A stretch of 64,000 nt of DNA from Dendrocalamus latiflorus (lineage: Eukaryota > Streptophyta > Magnoliopsida > Poales > Poaceae), in contig CM029669.1 in NCBI GenBank assembly GCA_017311315.1, positions 18,859,683-18,923,682 on the forward strand. The letters are read 5' to 3'. The notes under the pieces were generated by a model, which worked only from the letters and a program-made list of their open reading frames with translations, ran no database searches and had not been told where the DNA came from. Shown piece by piece: positions 33,470 through 45,129 of the stretch (positions within the stretch are counted from its first letter, which is position 1; each line of letters starts with the position of its first letter). The translations under genes were made by a program, and so were the position numbers.

Positions 33470-33726
33470 GATCGGTTCAGCTTGAGTTTCTGGCTTATTT
33501 TTCACTATTCATAAATTTCGTCTTTTTTGAACTTTTGGCTTTTTGTTGAGCTTTTTTGCCGATTCTTTTTTCCTGTATTCGTTTGTATTATACATATTGG
33601 GCTAACATATTTTTTTTATATTTTTAAATTTAATTATGCTAAATAAGCCTCTGTCAGCTACAGTGTTTTCAGCCAACTACAGTGTTTTCAGTCATAAGCC
33701 ATGAGCTTTTAAGCCCAACTGATCAC
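33470..33726. mobile_element. MITE family P, copy 2 (inverted relative to copy 1)
   Basis: The body is the reverse complement of copy 1, with ends GATCGGTTCAGCTT and, complemented, GTGATCAGTTGGGCTT. The pair AACTACAGTGTTTTCAG near the right end is locally duplicated. Confidence 0.8.
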
Positions 33727-34190
33727 TGCCCAAGTCTCCCTGTCTTTAGATTGCTTTTAGATGCGTGTAAGTGCAATGATATATAATATTATGATGGAAA
33801 GTCTCAATCATGAATGGAAAGTCTCGATCATGGATGGAAAGAGCCTGGGCACCATGATGCCCCTGTTATTTATACCATATATATATAGGGTGGGTGGATT
33901 CCTTAAATTTATGACTTATATTTTAAATATTTAAATTTTAATTGTTTACGAGAGATAGTATATATAGAAAAATAGTCATATGTGATTTTTATCGGTACAG
34001 ATAAACTTAGTATATTTTTTCACTATAATCTTACTGTTGACCTCGCTTAAAAACTGCACCATTTAAAAACTAGTTATTGTAGTCCGTACAAATATAAGAT
34101 GGCTGAAAGTGGGGAAAAAAACCTAGCCATATACATACATGCACCCAACACAACAGCTTCACACGTGCATACATATCATATTTGCTAATT
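33727..34190. other. Non-coding AT-rich interval
   Basis: It contains short local repeats (TGGAAAGTCTCGATCATG, about three units near 33800-33840). No gene was seen. Confidence 0.35.
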
Positions 34191-34359
34191 CCATTCTAAA
34201 GGTCATCTCTATTTACCTTTTGGTATGAAATATATCGATACCAGTATATACCGGCATACCGTTTTAGATTTTAACATAATAATAAATATATATTTATAAA
34301 CATATATGTAATTATATGCACACATAATTCACACAATCATATGATAAAAATGACATATA

Positions 34360-34634
34360 GGGTGGGTTTGAATCCACTTATGACTTTTGGCTTATGTACG
34401 GCGCTATAGTAACTCGTTTTAAAACGGTGTATTTTTCGAGGCAGGGTCTACTAGTCGATTGTAGTACACATTGTACCGACTTCATCTGTACCGCCTAAAA
34501 TTGCATGCGATTTTCTCCCTCTTCATAATCTCTCTCATGAATAGCCAGAATTTAAAAGGCATAAGCCAAAATCCATAAGCAACAGCCCAAAGAACCCACC
34601 CAAATCTATAAGCAACAGCCCAAAGAACCCACCC
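34360..34634. mobile_element. MITE family Q, copy 2, with a duplicated right end
   Basis: The left end GGGTGGGTTTGAAT is mirrored by ACCCACCC on the right. The final 37 bp (TAAGCAACAGCCCAAAGAAC and onward) are repeated in tandem, so the right terminus occurs twice, near 34601 and 34634. Confidence 0.7.
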
Positions 34635-35090
34635 ATAGTTCAATCCATGCAATTATCAGAGCGTTACAACATAGTAAGCTAGAAGCGACACTTCAAATTT
34701 CTCACTATATTTAAAGTACATAACCTGATCTATTGCATCCAGAGATCGTGGTGAGGTAGTGGCTGATGCTCTGAACTCTGAAGACACTGTGGGAAGGCAA
34801 GTAGAAGGACATCCTAAGAGTAGCTACTTTCATTAAACGACTGGCAACATTTGCTCTGTTTCAGCCTATCTAGAGTAGCAGGATAAATATGAAGATCAGG
34901 TAGTTACCATGTTACATGCAATTTTGGAACCGTGCAGGAACAGAGTCAGAAACTGACACTTCCAAAGTTCAAAGTTCAAATACATAACCATAGGATAAAT
35001 ATGAAGACTTCATAAGTACTTCATAGTTCATAAGCTGATAAGCATACTAGACTACTAGTCCGCCACATCTTGGACATACTCAAAGGTATC

Positions 35091-35700
35091 TTAGCCTGTT
35101 GGAGGGTCAAATATATGAACATCTTTTGTTTCTTGCCCTGTTGGTTGCATTATTAGTGTTAGTGCAACATTAGGATCAGCTACACTAGCCAATTCTTCCT
35201 CTTCTGAAGTAGACATGGTAGCAAATGATGCATTGATGACGCTTTCCCAATTGAAGTCATCCCCATCAAGAAGAGCAGGTTCTTCACTAACCCATTCTCC
35301 TAGTAAATCAATGTTATCAAGGCTAATAGGATCTAATGCAGCTCTAGATTTCCTCAAGATCCTAAGTAAGAATAATGGCAAAATAACTATCAATTATGGC
35401 AGCAAAGAAATTAAATCACAAGACTACACATAGCATAAATAACTATCAATTATGGCAGCAAAGAAATTAAATCACAAGACTACACATAGCATAAATAACT
35501 ATCAGTTATGGGCTTATGGCTGCAAAGAAATGAATTCCCAAGAGCATGTAATGCCAATATGCAGTAATCAGCCATGTTGAGCGTACAGTAATCAACCATG
35601 TTGAGCAGAGCCCTATTGAGTATGCAGTAATCATACCTTTCTCGAAACTTAAGGTTGTAATGAACAAAAACTAATCCTTTAGCCTTGAGTGTTCAAACAT
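35091..35700 (-). pseudogene. hAT transposase, C-terminal exons, frameshifted
   Basis: The minus strand reads HSRLKD, then LVFVHYNLKFRER (35637-35700), the hAT C-terminal dimerisation pattern, but one base is missing between the two halves. A donor GTATG at 35636 and an acceptor TTAG before 35361 join it in phase to a last exon, 35091-35361 (ILRKSRAALDPIS, EWVSEEPALLDGDD), ending at a stop. The N-terminal BED finger and DDE core are not found upstream. The split exon with correct splice sites suggests a once-functional domesticated or mobile hAT gene. Confidence 0.6.
35381..35512. repeat. 56-bp tandem repeat, about 2.3 copies
   Basis: Units starting AAATAACTATCA recur at 35381, 35437 and 35493 with almost no differences, so the duplication is recent. 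It lies in the intron of the hAT pseudogene. Confidence 0.9.
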
Positions 35701-35905
35701 GCTTCTTTTTTTGGAGTAGTAAAGTACCAGGGAAGAGATTTGTGATATATGTGTTTTGTGAGAAGAAAAAAAGTTTGCAAACTGTAAAGACAGCAAGGCG
35801 AAACTAATAATGGCTTAAAGTAGTAAAGTAGTAGGGAAGGGATTAGTGGTTACATTGTGGATCTCTAAGATCGAATTCTGTCAAAAGAAAAATGTACTTT
35901 GGAGA

Positions 35906-35980
35906 TCAACACAAAGAACTCTGGCCGGAGCCGATGGCCATGAGCGCGTGCTCGATCTGCACCAACTTCTCTGAAGGTTT
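35906..35980 (-). pseudogene. Fragment of a proteasome subunit alpha type-2 exon
   Basis: The minus-strand frame reads PSEKLVQIEHALMAIGSGQ and then SSL. The family motif is a PSGKLVQIEHAL segment followed by GSGQ, the N-terminal part of 20S proteasome subunit alpha-2 (PAB). A stop follows at once, and neither the preceding exon nor later exons are present. It is a short captured or duplicated exon, not a gene. Confidence 0.65.
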
Positions 35981-36489
35981 GCAACGAAACCTGCGGAAAA
36001 GGTCAAGACTCAAGACTAGCGAATCACATCGCTGCACCAAAACCACACCAAATTGTGCTGCCGCCGACCTCGAGCGAGTAGAGGAGAGAAGGGGAGGGCA
36101 CACCGGCATATACCTAAAGATGGCGAGGGAGAAGAACTAAGGTCCCAACCAGCCATTGGAGGGATCCGTCGTGGAATGCCCGTCGTCACAGCTAGGGTTC
36201 TCCAGGCAAAATGCGGCTAGCATCCACCGTCTCAAACTCTCAGACTTGTAGGGTCATTTTGGGTTACTCACTTACTTGGATTGGCTGGGCCTTCAATCCT
36301 TCACGCGCGCAAATTACCCCAGTACCAGAAATAATAAAATGGGCAATTCCACTCCGAATGCCCGAAATTAGCCAAAATGGCTGGTATTGACCGGTATTGA
36401 GACTTTTGTGTGTCACTTTAGGTGCCGGTATGGCACATTCTAGCCATTTCGGCTGGTACCTGCACAGAATTGATAAGTATGATACATGT

Positions 36490-37037
36490 ACTCTTCTACC
36501 CTGTGCAATCAAGTAGCTTATTAATAATTCATTCGGTCACAAAAAATATTGTTTTAGGATACACACAATTAAATTTTTGAAACTTAGGCTGCTTATATCT
36601 TTTAAATATTTAGATTTATACATTAAAATCATATACATAGATTTGTCTAAAATTATAATATTATAATCTTATTAGGTTTTATAAATATATCTATAAACAA
36701 CTGGTGATATTCAAGGTACCTAATTTGTTTTAGAGGGCTAGAAAATCTTACAATAATGGTTAAATAAAAAATAAATTTTCTAGAAATTCTCTCATTGATC
36801 AAGAGGAAAAGAGAAGATCTACGTGCTTATTTTGGTGGGCTAGATTATAATGTTGTAGATTAATCATATATAGATATTCGCATTGATTATAGTTGTATAA
36901 CAAATACAACTATATATTTTTGAACGAATTAGATATATATAACAGATACAATATATTGTAATATCTAGCTGCACAACTGCCTGGGAAGTCCCGCTAGGCG
37001 CTAGCTACAATAAAAAATTAGAGGTTAAAGTTGTGCT
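36490..37037. other. Non-coding AT-rich interval
   Basis: No coding potential, inverted-repeat element or recognisable repeat was seen. Confidence 0.4.
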
Positions 37038-37040
37038 TTA

Positions 37041-37233
37041 GAGCATCTCCAATAGTGACTTATGAGCTAGCTCTAAGCATATTATTTCATATTTTAATAG
37101 AAGAGAGAGAAAAGCTATCTCTTGATCAAGAGCTAGTCTCATACACACATTCCAAGATTATGTGAGAGTGTCATGTGAGGCTATTTATGTTATGAGCTAT
37201 GTGCTAAAAGTTAGTACTATTGGAGAAGTTGTC
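37041..37233. mobile_element. Tourist-like MITE D (TSD TTA)
   Basis: The ends GAGCATCTCCAATAGTGAC and, complemented, GACAACTTCTCCAATAGTAC are inverted. TTA is duplicated at 37038-37040 and 37234-37236. A three-base TWA target and GAGCA-type ends fit PIF/Harbinger (Tourist) elements. Confidence 0.85.
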
Positions 37234-37250
37234 TTAGAGCTAGTACTTTT

Positions 37251-37370
37251 GTCACACAATATATATAAGCCCAAAGTCAACTATGTGCACAGACCCAGAG
37301 ACATTAAATTTAAGAAAAGTTAATACCATTATTCCATGCATACCTTTATTAAATGGTATATTACAATTAT
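37251..37370. repeat. Local duplication, copy 1 (empty MITE site)
   Basis: GTCACACAATATATATAA runs straight into GCCCAAAGTCAACTATGTGC and on to a TTACAAT segment. Copy 2 has the same two halves at 37427-37444 and 38342-38448, separated by two Tourist MITEs. Confidence 0.9.
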
Positions 37371-37444
37371 TCATGAGCATACCATGTTGATGTCCCTTTT
37401 TTATGATTGAATGGAGTACTCTCTTTGTCACACAATATATATAA

Positions 37445-37991
37445 GAGCACTCCCAATGCAGAAACTAGGGATGGTTTCTATGGTATTAAATAAGGTGCCA
37501 AGTAAGCAAAATGCTGATGTGTCATTGGAGTTAGAGCAAGTCTTATAATACAACCTTCAGCTGACTGTATGGATACTTACAGCCCACTTATCAGCCTACT
37601 CATATAGTAGTTACAGCCAGCTGAAGGCTGTATGATCTACCCCTTCCTCTCACAAAGTTTCTTGGTTCTTGTGCTTCAGCTGGCTGTAAGCTTATAGCCC
37701 ACCTCTCTTCTCTCTCCTCCACCTCAGCATACAGCCAGCTTACAGCCTCTTATAATACTTGCTCTTAAGGAGGAGAGATAAGGAAATGATTTCTTATATA
37801 GAAACCATGTCTACACAAGAACCAAGATAGAAAGAGCTGTGATAGGTAGATGATAGGAGAGAGAAGATAGATGATTGGATGAAAATTTTATTTGTAGAAA
37901 CTATCCATTGGGAGTATAGTTTCCATGGGTAGTGTCTACATTAATTGGCAAGTATAGAAACTACTTCATAGTTTCTGCATTAGGAGTGCTC
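37445..37991. mobile_element. Tourist-like MITE A, carrying nested MITE B
   Basis: The ends GAGCACTCCCAATGCAGAAA and, complemented, GAGCACTCCTAATGCAGAAA are inverted; TAA lies on each side (37442-37444, 37992-37994). Without the nested element it is about 313 bp. Confidence 0.9.
37534..37764. mobile_element. Tourist-like MITE B, nested in MITE A
   Basis: The ends GAGCAAGTCTTATAATAC and, complemented, GAGCAAGTATTATAAGAG are inverted; TTA is duplicated at 37531-37533 and 37765-37767. The body repeats CAGCTGGCTGTAAG-type motifs. Confidence 0.9.
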
Positions 37992-37994
37992 TAA

Positions 37995-38338
37995 GAGCAA
38001 GTTTAATAGTACAGATAGCTGCTACCTCCAATACATTTCCATGTCATCAAAAGATAATGATGCAGTCAACTCATACAATAAGCTGGCTATAAGTTGTCTC
38101 CACAAGAGCTCTCAATCATTTAATACATACATAGATATTGATAATTTAATACATGCATGGGTATATCAATTAGTTCTATAGGTACATGCATGGATAATGC
38201 CTCTTTTCCTGTGCTATAGCCTGACTCTTACATGGGAGTCGGCTTGGCTCTCTCTCTCCTTTTCTCTCCCCTCCACATAGGACTATGCTGACATGGATTC
38301 CTTTATAGCTAGCACAATCAGCCTTATTAAACTTGCTC
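37995..38338. mobile_element. Tourist-like MITE C, directly abutting MITE A
   Basis: The ends GAGCAAGTTTAATAGTAC and, complemented, GAGCAAGTTTAATAAGGC are inverted; it shares the TAA with MITE A on the left and has TAA at 38339-38341 on the right. Its ends resemble those of MITE B. Confidence 0.9.
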
Positions 38339-38448
38339 TAAGCCCAAAGTCAACTATGTGCACAGACCCAAGAGACATTAAATTTAAGAAAAGTTAATAC
38401 CATTAGGCCATGCATACCCTTATTAAATGGTATATTACAATTAATCAT

Positions 38449-39743
38449 TTATTCTTTTAACATTGCATTAAATGTATATGGTGAAAATATTGTAATAACT
38501 ACACCTTTTATCTTCATAATGAACTTTTATTAGGGGACGATACTTCCTAAGAATAAAGTTTATATTGCGGGATGGAGGGAGTATGTTTTAGCTCGAGAGC
38601 ACTAAAAATAAAATACAAAGCCTGAAAGCCGTGATTAATCTTAAACGGCCAACTACTAGAGTTTAAATTCCACGTGCGACCGGCCGCGCATGGGTTGCAT
38701 GTTACGGCGGATTGGAACATGCATGTACCGCACGTAGGCTAGCTCGTAGCTGCCCGTGCATGTGCCGACTAGCATGCCAATGCGAAGGCGATTGCTTAAT
38801 GTAACACGCCGGCCGGCGGTGCATCATTCATATGCATGCCACAGCTTGCTTGCTTACCTGATGCAATTAAGGAATGTAGCTAGGCAGCACGCGCAGGTGC
38901 TCCATGGCTGTCGAGATCGCTAGCTAGCAAGATGCATATGATATCAACATCAGAGGGAGAATCCTGCAATGTGGCGGATACAGCTCACTTAGGCCGGATT
39001 AGGTCCTGGAAGATCAATCACCTTAGGTGGGGTTGTTCCATCTATCGATCGATCGACATATATCGTCCTTGCATGTAGGGCGCACCATGGCCCATGCATG
39101 CAAAATGATAGAACGGAGTTAACATCAGACTAGCTTTGCTAGACTTTTCCTGAAAGGAAACGTCCACTGTTATCTCCTAACTGTGCACGATAAGGACGCC
39201 AAAATTAAATCTCTTCTGAGCTTGTTTGTAGCGTTACACTCAGGGGCAGAGTCATACCCTGAACAGGGTAGGCTTCAGTCTGGGATGCGAAAAAATATCT
39301 AATGTACAGTCCAGATAAATTCAGTCTAGTCTGGGTAATATTTGCATGATTCAGTCCAGATAGCTTAGATCATTCTATTCTATGACTACACTTAGTTTTT
39401 TTTTCTTTTTGAGTAGCTGCATGCATGCATCTTTCGTAGTCGTGGTCTCGTGGACCATCTGCTTCCTGCAAATATGCCGTAGCTCGTGAACAGTGTTCGC
39501 TAGCTGCCGGTTAGCCTTCGCGTAGTTTGTTCACACCCAATTAACGACCGCAGCATCACGCTCCTGCCGACTGCCAATTAACTGGAACCGTATCCTCCGC
39601 GTTTTGCGCAACAAAGGCAGAGATGCACATCAAAAAACCGAGAGAGGAATAACAAAACACCGCAGTAGTCCAGTTTACTGTACCGAGAAATCACTACGGC
39701 GAGAAACTGTTTCTACTGTAGCAGTATATCTGCGCCGGTCGCA
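38449..39743. other. Intergenic DNA, 1.3 kb
   Basis: It holds many GCATGC and CGATCGATCG palindromes and a few partial repeats of CAGTCTGGGT/CAGTCCAGATA near 39270-39350. No gene was recognised. Confidence 0.4.
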
Positions 39744-40215
39744 CTAGATCCAATTGCTGAGATTCACCAAAAAAGCAGGGGTACTAACTCCTGACCAAAA
39801 GAATGGAGGAGCGGGCGGAGGGTTTTTTTGGACATGACTACAGAGTGCATCTCCGTCTCTACACCCTCCTTCGTCTCCCGCTCCAGTGCCCCCCTCCATC
39901 GTTGCCCCCATCCCGTTGTTGCTTTTGGTGCCTTTGCTGCACGCCGCACCTCCCTTGCTACCACCAGCAATGCCTCCTACGGCCAGCGGCCTCTCGCCAC
40001 CGCCATCCACTGCCATCCTCCGAACCCATGGTCGATGGTGCCACTGTTGCCTCGCCACTACCGTCACCTCCCTCCTCTTCCTCTATACCTAGGGTCCCGG
40101 TGAACTCTCACGCTAACCCGGTGAACCCTAACTCCTGGCCGTGGGTCGCCACCTTCTTGCCCGAGAAGAACGCAACAGTGGGTGGAGTCGAGGTGGTCGC
40201 ACGAGGCCTCGCTCG
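39744..40215. other. GC-rich stretch with overlapping ORFs, not called as a gene
   Basis: Several frames stay open on both strands because the sequence is C-rich on one strand. No motif is recognisable. It could be leader sequence of a lost gene or repeat-derived. Confidence 0.3.
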
Positions 40216-40219
40216 TTTA

Positions 40220-40396
40220 GACTTCAGCTTCTGGCTTTTGGTTTCTAGTTCATTATTTCTTAATTTTATCTTTTTCTAGTTTTTGGTTTTTATTTGAGCT
40301 TTTTTGCCCTTTCTTTTTTCTGTATCCGTTTATATTGTATGTGATGGACTAACCTGTTTTTTCTATTTTAAAATTTTTAAATTTAATTATACTAAA
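40220..40396. mobile_element. MITE family P, copy 3, truncated
   Basis: It shares the left end CTTCAGCTTCTGGCTTTTGG and the internal segment TTTTTAAATTTAATTATACT with copies 1, 2 and 4, but lacks the right terminus. Confidence 0.6.
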
Positions 40397-40599
40397 AGCC
40401 ACCCGCAATTATAATATAAAATAAATCAACTATAATATTAAATAGTAAAAAGTAAGTTCAAATGAGTAGCACTAAAAGTCCGTGCGCACTAAACAGATTT
40501 TGCTTTTTTTTTGGGAAATGGAACGCGAGTTAGTGCGGGCCACTAGGCTAGGATGGGCTTTGTTTCCACCCAGCTTCGTATGAGCCAAAAGGCTATTAA

Positions 40600-40842
40600 G
40601 GCCTTATTTTTTTAGCTTTTAATTTTTGTTTTTGATTTTTTTTATAGTAATTATCTTTTAAAGGGAATATCTTTTTAAGATGAGGTCTACTAGTTAATTA
40701 TAGTATATACTGTACCGCCTTTATTTATATCAGTAAAAATCACACGTAAGTTTCTGTTACTCTATAATCTCTCGTACGAACAGCCCAAAAATCACAAATC
40801 GCAACCAAAAGTCATAAACCTCAGCTAAAAAGAACAGACCCT
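40600..40842. mobile_element. MITE family Q, copy 3
   Basis: Inverted ends (TTTTTTTAGCTTTTAATTTT near the left; GTTCTTTTTAGCTGAGG on the complemented right) flank the conserved segment TTTTTAAGATGAGGTCTACT. Confidence 0.65.
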
Positions 40843-42113
40843 AAACCTCCTAACTTTAGCTTCTTTGTTTAGACTTTTTCTTTAACTTAGATATAAAAAA
40901 GCTAAAGTCTAAACAAAGGGTGGCTTTTCTACCAGGCTTTTGAAAAAAAAACCTAATCTCCCATATAATACAAGCCAAAAGGCAATTGAGGGGGTGCTTT
41001 TTGACTTTTGCGGAATAAAAATAGCCCTTTGTCACTAAAAGTCCCTGAAATAGCCCACCAAATGCCATCGTGTATAGACTCCAAATCCCTCCCGCTCACC
41101 TTATTTCTCCTCCTCCTCCCTCCCTATCTCTCCCTGTGCGACATGTGTAGGCACCACCACCGGCCTCCTCCCTCTTGCTGGACTCGTGTGGGTGCCACCA
41201 TTGGCCTCCTCTCTCTATCTTGGCGATCGATGAGGCTGCGGCGGTTGATCACCCTCCTCCACCGAGCCCATCTCTCTCATCCCTCTCTCACCTGACCAGC
41301 AAAGCACAGAGGACGTCGACTGGGGAGGTGAGGCCACATCCAGGTGGAGGAGGACCTCATTGTAGCCGGCGTGCAGTGGGAGATGACCGAATCTGACGTG
41401 GGCGTGTTGGGAGGTGGCTGGATCCAACGGTGGTGCAGCAGGGGATAGTCGAATCGAGTCTTATTCGATGTCGGTGTGGTGGGAGGTGGCTGGATCTGAC
41501 AGTGTCATGTGGCGAGGTACGGCTGGATCCGGTGTCTTCATCACTTCCGGACATGCATATGAATGATTTTTACCTCTTTTCTTATCCGATTTTGTTCTTG
41601 TGTTCCAGAATTTTTGGTTCTAGCTAGTGTTGTGGCTCGGCCAAGCTAGGGGAGATGAGCAATTGTCATTTTTTTTGTGCAATTTGTGATGAGCAGGTGT
41701 GAAAAAATTCACTAGACTGTACCAAATTCTTCATGTAATTTGCTCAGTTTTCTATTTTTTTTCTTGTCGATGATTGAACAAAATGTCATTAGACCATACG
41801 TATTTCAGACAACTCAACAATAAAGCATAGCTCAGAAAGCCAAAAAATATCGGAGTACCAAACACCTGGCTTGGCTTAAAAGCAAGGTGCTTTCAGCCAA
41901 AAAGATAGTCTCCTAGAGTTTCTTTACTTTTTGGGGATAGAGATTCAATTATTTTTCTTCGGCCCATAGCTTGACATATTGGGCCGAACGGACCGTAATT
42001 AACCATGTATCGGCTTGTCGATCCATCTCCTATAGCCTGCCATGAACAGATGCTCCATCCATGAATTGTCCAGCGTGTATATATATGCATCGCTGGCTTC
42101 TTTTCCACCTTTA
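40843..42113. other. Intergenic DNA, 1.3 kb
   Basis: A 40-bp inverted motif (TTGTTTAGACTTTTTC and AAAGTCTAAACAAAGG, 40865-40920) and a GGAGGTGGCTGGATC repeat (about 41410 and 41480) are visible. No credible gene was seen. Confidence 0.35.
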
Positions 42114-42326
42114 CTTAGGCTTTGATTTTTTCCCGTACATACCTTTTAAATGATACATTTTTTAAGATAGAATCTATAAAAAAATTATAGTAGACACTAT
42201 ACTGAATTTAGATATATCAACCAAAATCACATACGACTATTTCTCTCTACGTATTATCTCTCGTGAATAGCCAGAATTCAAAAACCATAAATCAAAAGCC
42301 AAAACCACAGGCTAAAAAAACCAGCT
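42114..42326. mobile_element. MITE family Q, copy 4
   Basis: The body shares TTTTTTAAGATAGAATCTA and ATAGCCAGAATTC with the other Q copies; the ends TAGGCTTTGATTTTTT and, complemented, GGTTTTTTTAGCCTGTGG are inverted. Confidence 0.65.
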
Positions 42327-43239
42327 TATACATAGCATGACGTGCATATCTATAGGCTCTGTCCATGATCCATTGGACTATTAATTTGCGCACGCCCGAT
42401 AGGGAGTGTTCTAACATAGGTCAAAAATGACTACCTCACCAGCCGCACGCTGCCGCCATCCTTCTTCCCAAAATTAAAAAAAATGAAAACTTTGAATTTT
42501 GGACTATTTTGGCCCCCTGTGCTGCTAGAATGTCGGATATGGAACCCTGCGTGCCATTTTTTCGTATCTGGCCCCCTGGCGCGGCGAGGCACCGCGCGAC
42601 CCGCTTGTCGCACTCCCCCTCCGTGCAAAGCAACGTGGTGCGTCGCCCAGCTGCGCCAGTTTGCTGGCACATCTTGGCCTGGCCCCACTCCCCCGCGTGC
42701 GTCGAACATGCACCTCCTGCCCGGCCGGCCCCCTCCCCTCACCGGTTGCATGATAAAAAGGGTGGATTCGTTCGTTGGAATGCACAGCAATACCATTTCA
42801 TTTTACTCTAGCCAAGAGCAAGAAACTAATAGAGGAAGAAGGCCATGAAAGCACCCGATTTTTAAGTGGTTTTGAAGTTGAATTTTAAGTTTGCACATTT
42901 GGAAAAGTTGTAGATCGGCTTTGGAGCATCCAAAAGAGGTAATTTTAATCGACATGCTGCATTTGGAAAATGTTAGTATGCATTTTGTTTACTGTATGCA
43001 GAATCTGTTAGACATGCATTTTCTTGGTAAAATTGTTGTGCTTTGTGCAGATTTTTGTACATTACCGTTATGTTAAAAATCAAATATCATTGTGGTTGTC
43101 CGCTTACAAATATAATGCACTACCGGCAGTAGTAATTTTTGAATTGTAGGGTGGTACATGTGTGATATGCTTAGTTTAGCAGTGGTAAAAATATTGAAAA
43201 AAGCTATAACTTAACGTTACACAATCTGAAAATTTTTGT

Positions 43240-45129
43240 AGGTACGCCGTGTCGAGCATTCAGGATCTATTCATGTTCCATAGGAATGGTATCGTACGTG
43301 ACGGACCATATGGGGTGGACGTATCAAATTATGACCGGACCATGATCTGGGCACTCGGTCTGAAGGACATGGGCCTCTCAAAGCTCAGGAGATGCATCCG
43401 TTCCACATTCGTTCACGCCATTGCAAGGAGAAAACTACGCATTGAAGTGTTGTACGTCTCCATGGTGGGTGGTGAAAGGGAGACCTCATGGCAACTTATG
43501 AAGGTGATAAGCGACGAGTCATGGGCCAATTACATGGAGTTTATGTGCAACCGTGCTGATGTAATATATGGCAGACCAACGGTGTATGTTCAGTTCATGG
43601 AGCAGATAGAATCATTCGCCATGCCTAGTTCTGGTGCAGGCGCTGCTAATGTAATGCATGGGTTGGTCTCCAATGATGATGTAGATGGGGCTGCTGGTGG
43701 AGATGCGGGCGTGGCAGTGGGTGATCGAGACCTGAGGAGGCATGCCAAAAATTTGAGCCCAATGAAGGTGTACAGGGATGGTAGGCAGCACATATTGACT
43801 ACCACAAGTATCTGGTAGAAGAAGGGGAGAGTGAGGAGGAGGACGTGGAAACATCTAGTTCTAGAGACGAGGGAGATGGAGAAGTTGCTGCGGGAGGTAT
43901 AGTCAGTGGTGTTGTTACCACCGATTTACTTATGTCAGCTATAGGTTGGACGACATCGCAACGGCATCACTGGTTCTGCCGTAGCCAGAGGAGGCACATT
44001 GGGCCTTCAATGAAGACACCCTACTCTTAGGGCAGCACTTTTCTAACAAGAGCGCTACCCAACAGGCCATTGCCAGATATGCTGTGACCATCAGCCGAAC
44101 GTATCGGGTGCGTAGGTTAAACCCTAACACCTATATCGTGAAGGTTGTGCATAGCGATCAAGGGGTGGGGTTATGGACTTTTGGATCACGGTGTTGATGG
44201 ATCACACATGCAAGCTTGCTGAGTCACTTTAAAGGCACCGCAACTTGACATCATCATATGTTGTCAGCCTGATCAGCCACCTGGTCATCGCAGATGTTTC
44301 CATTTCATTGAAACTTCTGCAGGTAGATGTTGTCAACATGGTGAACACGCACACGGCTAACCTGGAGAAGTGGTCTCTACTGCATGACACTGGCAGTGCA
44401 AGGTACAGAATCATGATGACAAATATGTCCGAGGTGTATAACGGTGTCCTAAATGGTGTGTGCTCCCTACCGATCACCGCGATCATCGAGGAGAGCTAGA
44501 CCTGCACCATCGGATACTTCGTGAACATAGCCATAATGGCCAAGAAGCATATAGAGGAAGGCAAGTAATTCTCCAAAGTTATGCAAGCGCAGATGGATAT
44601 GAAGATGACGAAGGCTCATTCGAACATTGCCAGACCTTTGGATGATATTATGAAGAAGTTTGAGATCCATCTTAGGGAGAAGTACATCATGGGTCATGCC
44701 AAAGGAGATCGCAAACAAGTCTACACGATCGATGATGAAGCGTCATGCATGTGCAACAAGCCGCAACTCCTTCACAAGCCTTGCTCTCATGTGTACATGA
44801 CTTGCGTAGCATGGTGGCAGACCTCCGCGCCGTACATCTCATAGTACTATGACATGCACCATCTGTATGGCACTTGGAGTGCAGAGTTCAACTCATACGG
44901 GCTGGATGTGTACTACAGGGACATTTGGCCATATGAGGTGCGGTGGGTGCCAAATGACGCGTTGAAGCATGCCAGCCATGGAAGGCGACAGTCCCACTGC
45001 ATCCATAATGATATGGATGAAAGACAACGTGGTGAACGGGTTAGGCGGCCAAGATATAAACTATGCAAGACGGTTGGGCACACCCTCAACAACTGCCCAA
45101 ACAGGGCTAGCTCAAGCAACACACCGTAG
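43240..45129 (+). pseudogene. MuDR-like MULE transposase, catalytic core lost
   Basis: Fragments in order: an N-terminal region (43240-43818, IQDLFMFHRNGIVRDGPYGV); an acidic linker; a MuDR plant domain (about 44030-44250: HFSNKSATQQAIARYAVTIS, TYRVRRLNPNTYIVKVV); a post-catalytic region (44340-44500: TGSARYRIMMTNMSEVYNG, SLPITAIIEES); a SWIM zinc finger (about 44750-44800: CMCNKPQ, then PCSH); and a zinc knuckle (about 45050: YKLCKTVGHTLNNC) whose first Cys is Tyr. The DDE segment expected between the MuDR domain and the TGSARYR region is absent; the two are only about 100 bp apart. Stops and frame changes separate the pieces. In a complete MULE this enzyme cuts and inserts the element. Confidence 0.75.

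Larger units (their letters stand above)
34190..36480 (-). mobile_element. Decayed hAT element, probable extent
   Basis: A hAT transposase C-terminus on the minus strand (35091-35700) lies between two stretches with similar dispersed motifs (TACCGGCATACCG near 34250; GACCGGTATTG and GTGCCGGTATGGC near 36390-36430). Such CCGGTA-type motifs are common in grass hAT subterminal regions. I could not find the terminal repeats or a TSD, so the limits are estimates. Confidence 0.35.
37427..38448. repeat. Local duplication, copy 2 (site filled by two MITEs)
   Basis: The left 18 bp and the right 107 bp match copy 1 with few differences (for example an extra A after CAGACCCA). The interruption is exactly MITE A, TAA, MITE C, TAA. 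Confidence 0.9.

Noticed and set aside
39803..40279. 158-aa plus-strand ORF
   Set aside because: It runs from a C-rich stretch into a MITE, has competing frames and no family motif.
42431..42848. Overlapping 86-121 aa ORFs
   Set aside because: These are GC-rich terminal sequence of the MULE-like composite, open on both strands and without known motifs.
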